Of a DNA stretch of 64,000 bases, positions 57,361 to 64,000 are shown in pieces. Made by a program: the position numbers and the translations under genes. Each line of letters opens with the position of its first letter. Positions within the stretch are counted from its first letter, which is position 1. Location of the stretch: NCBI RefSeq assembly GCF_004358165.1, contig NZ_SMTG01000002.1, positions 248,001 to 312,000 of the forward strand. Reading direction: 5' to 3'. The stretch is from Luteimonas terrae. GTDB taxonomy: Bacteria; Pseudomonadota; Gammaproteobacteria; Xanthomonadales; Xanthomonadaceae. The notes beneath the pieces were generated by a model that did not search any database, was not told the DNA's origin, and saw nothing but the letters and a program-made list of their open reading frames with translations.

Positions 57361-57587
57361 GCGCGCACGTCGGTAGCGGAAGTCGATCCCGATAGTCGCA
57401 CTTCCAGCGCGTGGCCTGCAGGCCGCAGCGCAACGCGGCCACGTTCGATTGCGAGCGTCAAGTGCCGTCATGCAGCCGCGAAGCGATGCAGGCTGCGGGT
57501 AGCATGGGCGGCCGCGCCGTGGAGACGGCGCACGCACCGGTCCGCCGTGCAGGCGCGCCGCGTTCCGCATTCTGTCCGGGGAGTTCC

Positions 57588-59219
57588 GTGAGCAAGCCGC
57601 AATCCAAACGCTTCCGTCTGCTGCAGGCCGCCGTGGCCATCGTCGCCCTCGCACCGTGTCTGGCCTTCTCGCAGGCGGTCGAACCGGTCGATCTGGACGT
57701 CGTCGCCAAGATCCGCCACGAGGCCTTCAACCGCTCGCAGGTCGCGGCCAACCTCAAGGAGCTGACCGAGACCATCGGCCCGCGCCTGACCAACTCGCCG
57801 GCCTACGTGCGTTCGAGCGAATGGGCGCGCAACAAGCTCAGCGGCTATGGCCTGACCAATGTGCACGACGAGGTCTACGACGAAGCCTTCGGGCGCGGCT
57901 GGGAATTCCGCGCCTCGCGCGTCGAACTGATCGCGCCGCGCGAGCTGCCGATCCACGCGCTGCCCAAGGCGTGGACGCCGGGCACCAATGGACCGGTCGA
58001 AGGCGAGCTGGTGCGCGCCTCGTTCAAGACCGTCGAGGACATCGAGAAGCAGCGCGGCAAGCTTGCCGGCAAGATCGTGCTGCTCGACGAGGCCCGCGCC
58101 TACAAGCCCGCCGACAAGCCGGATTTCCGTCGCCACACCGAGGAAGACCTCGGCGAACTGCAGACCTTCCCGGTGCCGCAGGACCGCGACCCGGACGCGC
58201 AGAACAAGCGCCTGGACGAGTACCGCAAGCGTCAGGAGCTGGTACGCGCGCTCAACACCTTCTTCGCCGAGGAAGGTGTGCTGGCGACGCTGTCGATCAG
58301 TTCCTGGGACAACGGCATCGTCCGCGTGATGGGCGGGGGCGGCCGCAAGGCCGGCGATCCCGAGGGCGTGCCGGATCTCGTCGTCGCGGCCGAGCACTAC
58401 AACCAGCTCGTGCGCGCCGTCGACGCCAAGCAGGCGCCGCGTCTGCGCGTCGACGTGCAGGCCCGTTTCACCAGCGATGCCGATCTGCCGGCGACCAGCA
58501 CCTTCGCCGAACTGCGCGGCAGTTCGAAGGCGAACGAGACGGTGATCATCGGCGCCCATCTCGATTCCTGGCACACCGGCACCGGCGCGGCCGACAACGG
58601 CGCGGGCGTGGTCGTGATGATGGAGGCCATGCGCATCCTCAAGGCGATCGACGCGCGCCCGAAGCGCACGATCCGCATCGCGCTGTGGGGCGGCGAGGAG
58701 CAGGGCCTGCATGGTTCGGCCGGCTATGTCGCCAAGTACCTGGCCGACTGGCCGGCGCCGACCGATCCCGAGCAGATCGCATTGCCGCGCGCGTTCCAGC
58801 GTGGCACCGGTCCGCTGCAGCGACGCGCCGGCTTCGATCGCTTCTCGACCTATTTCAACTTCGACAACGGCACCGGGCGCATCCGCGGTATCTACGCGCA
58901 GGAGAACCACGCCGCCGTGCCGGTGTTCCGCGCGTGGCTGGCGCCATTCGCCGATCTGGGCGCGACTGTCGTGACCACGCGCAATACCGGCAGCACCGAC
59001 CACATCTCCTTCGACCGCGTCGGCCTGCCGGGCTTCCAGTTCGTGCAGGACCCGGCCGACTATTTCAGCCACGTCCATCACACGCATCTCGACACCTACG
59101 ACCACGTGGTGCCGGACGACCTGAAGCAGGCCGCGGCGATCATCGCGTCGTTCGCGTATCACGCGGCGATGCGTGAAGAGCGACTGCCGCGCAAGCCGTT
59201 CTCGGAGCGGGATGAATGA
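57588..59219 (+). CDS. Exported M28-family metallopeptidase
   Basis: Two-zinc aminopeptidase or carboxypeptidase, 543 residues from GTG 57588, which follows GGGGAG by four to five bases. N-terminal signal peptide (LLQAAVAIVALAPCLAFS). A PA-like insert occupies about 120-290. Zinc ligands and catalytic acids: H324 (GAHLDSWHTG), D336 (ADNGAG), E370/E371 (GGEEQGLHGS), then NTGSTDHISF and the last histidine in HHTHLDTYDHV. Bacterial homologues include plasma glutamate carboxypeptidase-like enzymes; the substrate is not clear. Confidence 0.92.
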   Translation: MSKPQSKRFRLLQAAVAIVALAPCLAFSQAVEPVDLDVVAKIRHEAFNRSQVAANLKELTETIGPRLTNSPAYVRSSEWARNKLSGYGLTNVHDEVYDEAFGRGWEFRASRVELIAPRELPIHALPKAWTPGTNGPVEGELVRASFKTVEDIEKQRGKLAGKIVLLDEARAYKPADKPDFRRHTEEDLGELQTFPVPQDRDPDAQNKRLDEYRKRQELVRALNTFFAEEGVLATLSISSWDNGIVRVMGGGGRKAGDPEGVPDLVVAAEHYNQLVRAVDAKQAPRLRVDVQARFTSDADLPATSTFAELRGSSKANETVIIGAHLDSWHTGTGAADNGAGVVVMMEAMRILKAIDARPKRTIRIALWGGEEQGLHGSAGYVAKYLADWPAPTDPEQIALPRAFQRGTGPLQRRAGFDRFSTYFNFDNGTGRIRGIYAQENHAAVPVFRAWLAPFADLGATVVTTRNTGSTDHISFDRVGLPGFQFVQDPADYFSHVHHTHLDTYDHVVPDDLKQAAAIIASFAYHAAMREERLPRKPFSERDE

Positions 59220-59362
59220 TTTGGTGAGGCGCGGCGGCTGACTTCTTGTCGCGCCTGACCCTCACAGTTCGATCGAAAATATCGACCGTCGCCCTAGCGG
59301 CTTTCAACAGACGCATGTCTGGTCAGGCTGGGGCCCATGTTGATCTGGGCATTACCGCGAAA

Positions 59363-59390
59363 ATGGATCCCAGCGTCCGCTGGGATGACG
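59363..59390. repeat. Dispersed hairpin repeat, copy 4
   Basis: ATCCCAGC-GTCC-GCTGGGAT (59367-59386) with ATGG before and GACG after: the same frame as copies at 34752, 51281 and 51340 but with a compensated stem (AGC/GCT for GGC/GCC). It lies between the peptidase and the convergent nth. Confidence 0.62.
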
Positions 59391-59412
59391 AGCTAAAAGG
59401 CTGGGGCTCGCG

Positions 59413-60102
59413 CTAAGCGCTCCCCACCGTCTTCTCCTTGAACCGGCACAGATCCCGCACCACGCACTTCGGACAGTCCGGCTTGCGCGCCTTGCAGGTG
59501 TAGCGCCCGTGCAGGATCAGCCAGTGGTGCGCGCCGAGCAGGAACTCCCCGGGAATGACGCGCATCAGCCGGTCCTCGACTGCGCGCACGTCCTTGCCGG
59601 GCGCCAGACCCGTGCGGTTCGACACGCGGAAGATGTGCGTGTCCACCGCGATCGCCGGTTCGCCGAACACCGTGTTGAGGACGACGTTCGCGGTCTTGCG
59701 GCCCACGCCCGGCAGCGCCTCGAGTGCGGCGCGGTCATTGGGCACTTCGCCGCCGTGCTGCGCCACCAGGATGCGGCAAGCCGCGATCACGTTTTTCGCC
59801 TTGGCGTTGAACAGGCCGATCGTCGAGATGTGACGCTTGAGCGCGTCTTCGCCCAGGTCGAGGATCGCCTGCGCGGTGTTCGCGACCGGGTACAGACGCC
59901 GCGTCGCCTTGTTGACGCCGACGTCGGTCGCCTGCGCCGACAGGATCACCGCGATCAGCAGCTCGAACGGCGAGGTGTATTCGAGTTCGGTTGTCGGTTC
60001 GGGATCGATTTCGCGCAGGCGCGACAGGAACTCGTGGATCTCCGCGCGTGTCATCGTGGGGCCGCGACGCCTGGGCGCCGCTGCTACGGGTGATGCCGTC
60101 AC
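59413..60102 (-). CDS. nth: Endonuclease III
   Basis: DNA glycosylase/AP lyase for oxidised pyrimidines. The product is 229 residues. HhH motif LPGVGRKTANVVL with catalytic K136, catalytic D154 (AVDTHIFRV), and the [4Fe-4S] ligands C203-x6-C210-x2-C213-x5-C219. Start GTG 60102: GGAGG lies six bases upstream, and the start overlaps the previous stop (GTGA). This adds 16 residues before MTRAEIHEFL, which aligns with the E. coli start (ATG 60054). Confidence 0.95.
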   Translation of the reverse strand: MTASPVAAAPRRRGPTMTRAEIHEFLSRLREIDPEPTTELEYTSPFELLIAVILSAQATDVGVNKATRRLYPVANTAQAILDLGEDALKRHISTIGLFNAKAKNVIAACRILVAQHGGEVPNDRAALEALPGVGRKTANVVLNTVFGEPAIAVDTHIFRVSNRTGLAPGKDVRAVEDRLMRVIPGEFLLGAHHWLILHGRYTCKARKPDCPKCVVRDLCRFKEKTVGSA

Positions 60103-60491
60103 GACGTGCCTCCGCCGGCGCGCGCCTTGGCACGGGCGAGCAGGGCGGCGGCACCGGTCGGCAACGCGGGCCGCGATGTGGGCGCATCGTCGACGGATTC
60201 GCCCGGGGGCGGCATGCGCCGTCCGGCGTCGCGTTCGGCCGCACGCTGCGCGAGCCTGGCATTGCGTGCCTCGAATCGCGCGCGTGCGTCCCAGGCGGCG
60301 CGCAGGCGCCGACGCGTTGCCAGCAGCAGGTCGCGTGCGTCCGGTGTCAGCGTGTCGGCGCAGCCGTCCGGCCAGGCGTCCATCAGCCCCGCATCGATCG
60401 CGGCATCGACATCGTCAGCGCGCAACAGCGCAACGAGACGGTCGAGGGCGGCGGGGTCCGGAACGCTGGCGTCTGGCGGGCGGTGCGGCAT
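60099..60491 (-). CDS. Hypothetical protein between enoyl-CoA hydratase and nth
   Basis: No certain match. A 130-residue product, Ala/Arg/Asp-rich, one Cys, no signal or membrane helix. The C-terminal part (RARFEARNARLAQRAAERDA, then PTGAAALLARAKARA) resembles the basic helical tail that follows the ferredoxin domain of RnfB/RsxB proteins, whose genes often precede nth in related bacteria. No Fe-S cysteines are present. It may be an RnfB remnant or an unrelated protein. It overlaps nth by four bases and follows the hydratase by 12, so it is cotranscribed. Confidence 0.72.
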   Translation of the reverse strand: MPHRPPDASVPDPAALDRLVALLRADDVDAAIDAGLMDAWPDGCADTLTPDARDLLLATRRRLRAAWDARARFEARNARLAQRAAERDAGRRMPPPGESVDDAPTSRPALPTGAAALLARAKARAGGGTS

Positions 60492-60503
60492 GGGGTGTTT
60501 CGA

Positions 60504-61286
60504 TCAGCGATTCGAGAACGCCGGCTTGCGGCGTTCGAGAAATGCGCGCGTGCCTTCGCGCATGTCCTCGGTCGCGAACATCAGGCCGAACTGCGCGGCC
60601 TCGTAGGCGAGGCCTTCGCCGATCGCGCTTTCGCCGCCGAAGTTCACGCAGTCCAGCACGCCACGCAGTGCCAGCGGCGCCGCGTTCGCGAGCTGCTCGG
60701 CCAGCGCCATCGTCTGCGTCTGCAGTTCGGCCGCCGGCACCACGCGATTGACGATGCCCAGCGCGAGCGCGCGCGTCGCATCGATCGGTGCGCCGGTCAG
60801 GCACAGTTCCAGCGTCGCCGCGCGACCGGCCAGACGCAGCAGGCGCTGGGTGCCGCCGAAACCGGGAATCAGGCCGAGGTTCACCTCCGGCTGGCCGACC
60901 TTGGCGGTGTCGGCGGCGATACGCAGATGGCAGCACATCGCCAGTTCCAGTCCGCCACCCAGCGCGAAGCCGTTGACCATCGCGATCACCGGCTTGGACA
61001 GGGTCTCGACGGTGCGCATCATCGCCTGGCCGCGCAGGGCAAAGTCGCGGCCCTGGACCGGCGGCAGCTCGGCCATCTCGCTGATGTCGGCGCCGGCGAC
61101 GAACGCCTTCGGGCCGGCGCCAGTCAGCACGACCACGCGCACGGCGTCGTCGCGCGCGGCGTCGTCGAACGCGCGATGCAGCGCGTCGAGCGTGGCCGAG
61201 TTCAGCGCGTTCAGCTTGTCGGGGCGATTGACCGTGACCACGCGCACGGCGCCGTGGTCTTCGATGAGCAGCGGGGAATCGGACAC
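60504..61286 (-). CDS. Enoyl-CoA hydratase/isomerase family protein
   Basis: Crotonase-fold enzyme, 260 residues. The oxyanion-hole segments (KAFVAGADISEM and NGFALGGGLELAM) and both catalytic glutamates of true hydratases are present, E114 (GLELAMCCH) and E134 (GQPEVNLGLIPG). It should hydrate trans-2-enoyl-CoA in fatty acid or related acyl degradation. Which pathway cannot be said, as no other beta-oxidation gene is near. It heads the minus-strand operon with the hypothetical protein and nth. Confidence 0.92.
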   Translation of the reverse strand: MSDSPLLIEDHGAVRVVTVNRPDKLNALNSATLDALHRAFDDAARDDAVRVVVLTGAGPKAFVAGADISEMAELPPVQGRDFALRGQAMMRTVETLSKPVIAMVNGFALGGGLELAMCCHLRIAADTAKVGQPEVNLGLIPGFGGTQRLLRLAGRAATLELCLTGAPIDATRALALGIVNRVVPAAELQTQTMALAEQLANAAPLALRGVLDCVNFGGESAIGEGLAYEAAQFGLMFATEDMREGTRAFLERRKPAFSNR

Positions 61287-61468
61287 AAGGATCTCCGGAC
61301 GCGAAAAACAGCGCCTGAAGGAACTTGTCCGGGCGGCCGCTGTCTCAGGGAAGTCGTCAGTGGCGGTTAAGCCCTTCGACCGCTATCCTAGCGCGTCCAT
61401 AGGGGCGGTTCGACCGCCCCTTCGCGCGACAGGCGATATCGAAATCCGACCTAGTGGAGATCCACGGA

Positions 61469-62161
61469 ATGAAGTTGCGTTTTATTGCGGCCGCCGTCGC
61501 GGCCATGACGTTCAGCGGCGCAGCGTTCGCGCAGCAGGCAGCCGCGCCCGCAGCCAATGCGAATGACCGCACCACGCTGAGCTATGCGCTGGGTTTCGAT
61601 CTGGGCAACCGCCTGGCGGAGACCGGTGAGTCGGTCGACGTCAACACGATCATCAAGGGCCTGCAGGACGGTCACGGCCGCAAGGATCCCACCTACACGC
61701 CCGAGCAGATGGGCACTGCCTACAACGCCTTCCAGCAGCGCATGCAGCAGAAGATCGTGGCCGAGCGTCGTCAGGCGCTGACCGCGAACGAAGGCCAGGC
61801 GACCACGTTCATCAACGAGTACAAGGCGCGCGAAGGCGTGATCTCGCTGCCGAGCGGCGTGATGTACCGCGTCGTCGAAGCCGGTTCGGGCGCCAAGCCG
61901 ACCGCCGCCAGCACCGTCGAAGTGGCCTACCAGGCGCTGATCGTGCCGGCCGGCATCGGTCTGAGCCAGGAAGACAAGACCCCGCCGTTCCGCGTGTCGG
62001 AAGCCCCGATCGCCGGTCTGCGCGAAGTGCTGCCGCTGATGCCGCTCAACGCGGTCTACGAAGTGGTCTTCCCGCCGGGCAAGTTCGTCTCCGGCGAAGG
62101 CACGCAGGAAATCGCCAAGCAGCCGGTCGGCGTGATGGTGAAGCTGCTCAGCACCCGCTGA
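61469..62161 (+). CDS. FKBP-type peptidyl-prolyl isomerase-like periplasmic protein
   Basis: Exported Mip/FkpA-like protein, 230 residues. Signal peptide (MKLRFIAAAVAAMTFSGAAFA), an FKBP N-terminal dimerisation domain (about 36-120, LSYALGFDLGNRLAE and a helical arm ending FINEYKAREGV), then an FKBP-like C-terminal domain. That domain keeps GVMYRVVEAGSGAKPT and VAYQALIV, but the usual DGTVFDSS-like active-site loop is replaced by a different sequence. Catalysis is therefore uncertain and a chaperone role is possible. GGAGA lies eight bases before the chosen ATG. Confidence 0.86.
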   Translation: MKLRFIAAAVAAMTFSGAAFAQQAAAPAANANDRTTLSYALGFDLGNRLAETGESVDVNTIIKGLQDGHGRKDPTYTPEQMGTAYNAFQQRMQQKIVAERRQALTANEGQATTFINEYKAREGVISLPSGVMYRVVEAGSGAKPTAASTVEVAYQALIVPAGIGLSQEDKTPPFRVSEAPIAGLREVLPLMPLNAVYEVVFPPGKFVSGEGTQEIAKQPVGVMVKLLSTR

Positions 62162-62186
62162 TCGCGCCACGCCTCATGCAAGACCC

Positions 62187-62215
62187 GACGCCGACGTGCT
62201 CCGCACGTCGGCGTC
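62187..62215 (+). terminator. Hairpin terminator after the FKBP-like gene
   Basis: GACGCCGACGTG / CACGTCGGCGTC, a perfect 12-bp stem with loop CTCCG, 26 bases after the stop. The T-tract is poor. Confidence 0.6.
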
Positions 62216-62259
62216 GTCGTATGTGGCGGTCGCTGTCCTCCCGTTCCGCCGCACCCCGC

Positions 62260-62265
62260 TAGAAT
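62260..62265 (+). promoter_or_regulatory. -10 box directly before the DUF1289 gene
   Basis: TAGAAT ends seven bases before the ATG at 62273, so a transcript from it would start at or next to the start codon. This suggests a leaderless mRNA. No good -35 was found. Confidence 0.45.
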
Positions 62266-62272
62266 CGTCCGG

Positions 62273-62461
62273 ATGAACGCGACACCGCCCCGCGCCATGC
62301 TGACCCCGTGTACCGGTGTCTGCAGTCTCGATGCCGACGGCACCTGCTACGGCTGCCTGCGCACGCTGGCGGAGATCGGCGGCTGGTCACAGATGAGCGA
62401 CGCCGAGCGCGCGCGGATGATGGAGGTGGTGCTGCCGGCCCGCGAGGCGGCGCGCACATGA
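62273..62461 (+). CDS. DUF1289 family protein
   Basis: Small conserved cytoplasmic protein, 62 residues, with the family's four cysteines in TPCTGVCSLDADGTCYGCLRT (C-x3-C-x7-C-x2-C) followed by EIGGW. A metal or Fe-S site is likely from the spacing but the function is not known. Its stop overlaps the start of the NUDIX gene (ATGA), so the two are translated together. Confidence 0.9.
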   Translation: MNATPPRAMLTPCTGVCSLDADGTCYGCLRTLAEIGGWSQMSDAERARMMEVVLPAREAART

Positions 62462-63102
62462 GTCTCGATCCCGTCATCGAATTCGACGTCGACACCGACG
62501 GACTGGCGCGCGTGCTGCATCCGCTCGATACGCCGCCGGCAGCGCGTGGCTGGAACGTCGACGAGCTCGACGGGCTGCTCGATGACGCCGCGCCCCTGCG
62601 CGAGGCGGCGGTGCTGGTCGGCCTGGTGCGTCGCGACGATGGCCTGCAGGCGATGCTGACGCGTCGCACCGACACGCTGCGCCACCACGCGGGCCAGGTC
62701 AGCTTTCCCGGCGGTCGCCAGGAGCCCGAGGACGGCGGCCCCCTGCAGGCGGCGCTGCGCGAGGCCTGCGAGGAGATCGGGCTGCATCCGCAGCAGGTGC
62801 AGCCGCTGGGCTATCTCGATCCGCTGGCGACCATCACCGGCTACCGGGTCACACCGGTCGTCGCGCTGCTCGATCCCGGTTTCGAACCGGTGCCCGAACC
62901 CGGCGAGGTCGCCGAGGTGTTTGAGGCGCCGCTCGCGTTCCTGATGGCGCCGACCAGCCTCCGTCGTGTCGACATCGAGTTCCGCGGCCGCGTGCGGCAC
63001 GTACTCGAATACGAAACGCTGGCCGCTGCGCCCACGCACCGCATCTGGGGCGCGACCGCGTCGATCCTGCTCAACCTGCGCGATCGCCTGGAGCGGTTGT
63101 GA
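62458..63102 (+). CDS. NUDIX hydrolase, CoA pyrophosphatase type
   Basis: Probably hydrolyses CoA and its derivatives to phosphopantetheine and 3',5'-ADP. The product is 214 residues. The Nudix box runs from G85 to L109 (G-x5-E-x7-REACEEIGL). The preceding signature MLTRRTDTLRHHAGQVSFPG is the CoA-pyrophosphatase (UPF0035) motif, not found in general NUDIX enzymes. ATG 62458 overlaps the DUF1289 stop; its own stop overlaps the next start (GTGA). Confidence 0.93.
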   Translation: MSLDPVIEFDVDTDGLARVLHPLDTPPAARGWNVDELDGLLDDAAPLREAAVLVGLVRRDDGLQAMLTRRTDTLRHHAGQVSFPGGRQEPEDGGPLQAALREACEEIGLHPQQVQPLGYLDPLATITGYRVTPVVALLDPGFEPVPEPGEVAEVFEAPLAFLMAPTSLRRVDIEFRGRVRHVLEYETLAAAPTHRIWGATASILLNLRDRLERL

Positions 63103-63965
63103 GCGCGCGCTGGACCACGCTGGTCGACGCGCCGACGCTGGCCGCCGCGTTGGGCGATCCCGGCATCCGCATCGTCGATTGCCGCTTCGCGCTGGCGGCG
63201 GCCGGCGCCTCCGACGGCGTCGGCGAGGCGGCATGGCGCGAGGCGCACGTGCCGGGCGCCGTGTATGCACATCTCGAACGTGATCTGTCCGGGCCAAAAG
63301 GACCGGGGCTCGGTCGCCACCCCTGGCCGGATGCCGACGCACTCGCCGCGACGCTGTCCCGCTTGGGCATCGCGCCCGGCACGCAGGTCGTCGCCTACGA
63401 CGACAGCGACGGCGCCTTCGCCGCGCGACTGTGGAGGCTGCTACGCAGCGTCGGCCACGAAGCGGCGGCGGTGCTCGACGGCGGCTGGGCGGCCTGGAAC
63501 GCGCTGGGCCTGCCCGTGGAGACGGACGCGCCCTTCATCGCGCCCGAACCAACGGTCACGCTGACCTTCGACGAAGCGCGCCTGCTGCGCACCGCCGACG
63601 CCCTGCAGCGGCATCTCGATGCCGGCGGCCTGCTGCTCGATGCGCGCGCGGGCGCGCGTTTCCGCGGCGAAGTCGAACCGCTGGATCCGCGCGCGGGCCA
63701 TGTCCCCGGCGCGCGCAACCGGCCGTATGCGGACAATCTGCGCGACGGTCGCTTCAAGCCCGCTGCCAGCCTTGCGCAGGAATTCGACTCGCTGCTCGCC
63801 GGTCACCCGCCGGCGGAGGTCGCGGTGATGTGCGGCTCCGGTGTGACCGCCTGCCATCACCTGCTGGCGATGGCGCATGCCGGCCGCGACGGTGCACTGC
63901 TGTATGCGCCGTCGTGGAGTGGATGGGTGGATGATCCGGCGCGCGAGGTTGCGGTCGGGGGCTGA
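63099..63965 (+). CDS. Sulfurtransferase with two rhodanese domains
   Basis: Thiosulfate or 3-mercaptopyruvate sulfurtransferase, 288 residues. N-terminal inactive rhodanese domain (VDCRF, HVPGAVYAHLERDLSG) and C-terminal active domain with persulfide cysteine C245 in the loop CGSGVTA. This loop type is that of mercaptopyruvate sulfurtransferases rather than the CRKGVTA of thiosulfate enzymes. GTG 63099 overlaps the NUDIX stop. Last gene of the operon; nothing recognisable lies in the last 35 bases of the window. Confidence 0.92.
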   Translation: MSARWTTLVDAPTLAAALGDPGIRIVDCRFALAAAGASDGVGEAAWREAHVPGAVYAHLERDLSGPKGPGLGRHPWPDADALAATLSRLGIAPGTQVVAYDDSDGAFAARLWRLLRSVGHEAAAVLDGGWAAWNALGLPVETDAPFIAPEPTVTLTFDEARLLRTADALQRHLDAGGLLLDARAGARFRGEVEPLDPRAGHVPGARNRPYADNLRDGRFKPAASLAQEFDSLLAGHPPAEVAVMCGSGVTACHHLLAMAHAGRDGALLYAPSWSGWVDDPAREVAVGG

Positions 63966-64000
63966 GACCGAGGTATGGCTGTTGCGCTCGCCACACGTCG

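Overview
The window is a high-GC stretch of a bacterial chromosome that reads as a gammaproteobacterium of the Xanthomonadales (Lysobacter/Luteimonas-like). Pointers are the family resemblance of almost every protein to that group, the order tRNA-fMet-rimP-nusA-infB-rbfA-truB-rpsO-pnp, a FabV-type enoyl reductase, and short-leader genes with TAGAAT-like -10 boxes. The genus is an inference. There is no rRNA, prophage, insertion sequence with a transposase, or CRISPR array. The mobile-looking material consists of small palindromic repeats in intergenic DNA.

Layout. 1-9151: 3' part of the respiratory complex I operon (nuoG, truncated by the window edge, then nuoH-N), all on the plus strand and mostly joined by 4-base overlaps. 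9259-18712: initiator tRNA with its own promoter and terminator, then the transcription/translation block rimP-nusA-infB-rbfA-truB-rpsO-pnp. 18713-30356: mixed housekeeping and accessory genes: dicarboxylate symporter, asnB, cytochrome b561, fabV, a small membrane protein, alkB, a penicillin-acylase-family hydrolase, a YegD-type Hsp70 and a bacterioferritin. 30543-33452: parC with tpm behind it. 33559-38108: an FNR-type regulator, then cydABX with a perfect FNR box in front. 38191-38683: two identical tRNA-Leu(CAG) units. 38763-47527: rnr, rlmB, a sensor diguanylate cyclase, a guanidinium exporter under a guanidine-II riboswitch, a metallophosphoesterase and RNase T. 47593-55881: a phosphate-starvation island (pstS-pstC-pstA-pstB-phoU, a second pstS, and a divergent phosphate-selective porin) with three multi-repeat PhoB sites. 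56128-63965: two secreted/periplasmic peptidases, an enoyl-CoA hydratase-hypothetical-nth operon, an FKBP-like protein, and a DUF1289-NUDIX-sulfurtransferase operon.

The most interesting regulatory find is in front of asnB. A 31-codon ORF at 20525-20620 carries seven Asn codons. It is followed by a strong intrinsic terminator (20651-20679) whose 5' arm can instead pair with a segment inside the leader ORF that duplicates the terminator's 3' arm. This has the parts of a ribosome-mediated attenuator that senses charged tRNA-Asn in front of asparagine synthetase. Other points worth a look are the four copies of a paired-hairpin element (two of them 221 bp with terminal inverted repeats GTGTCTCAGC), an inverted pair of REP doublets in front of cydA, a bacterioferritin without its haem-ligand Met, and a His-rich loop in NuoL.
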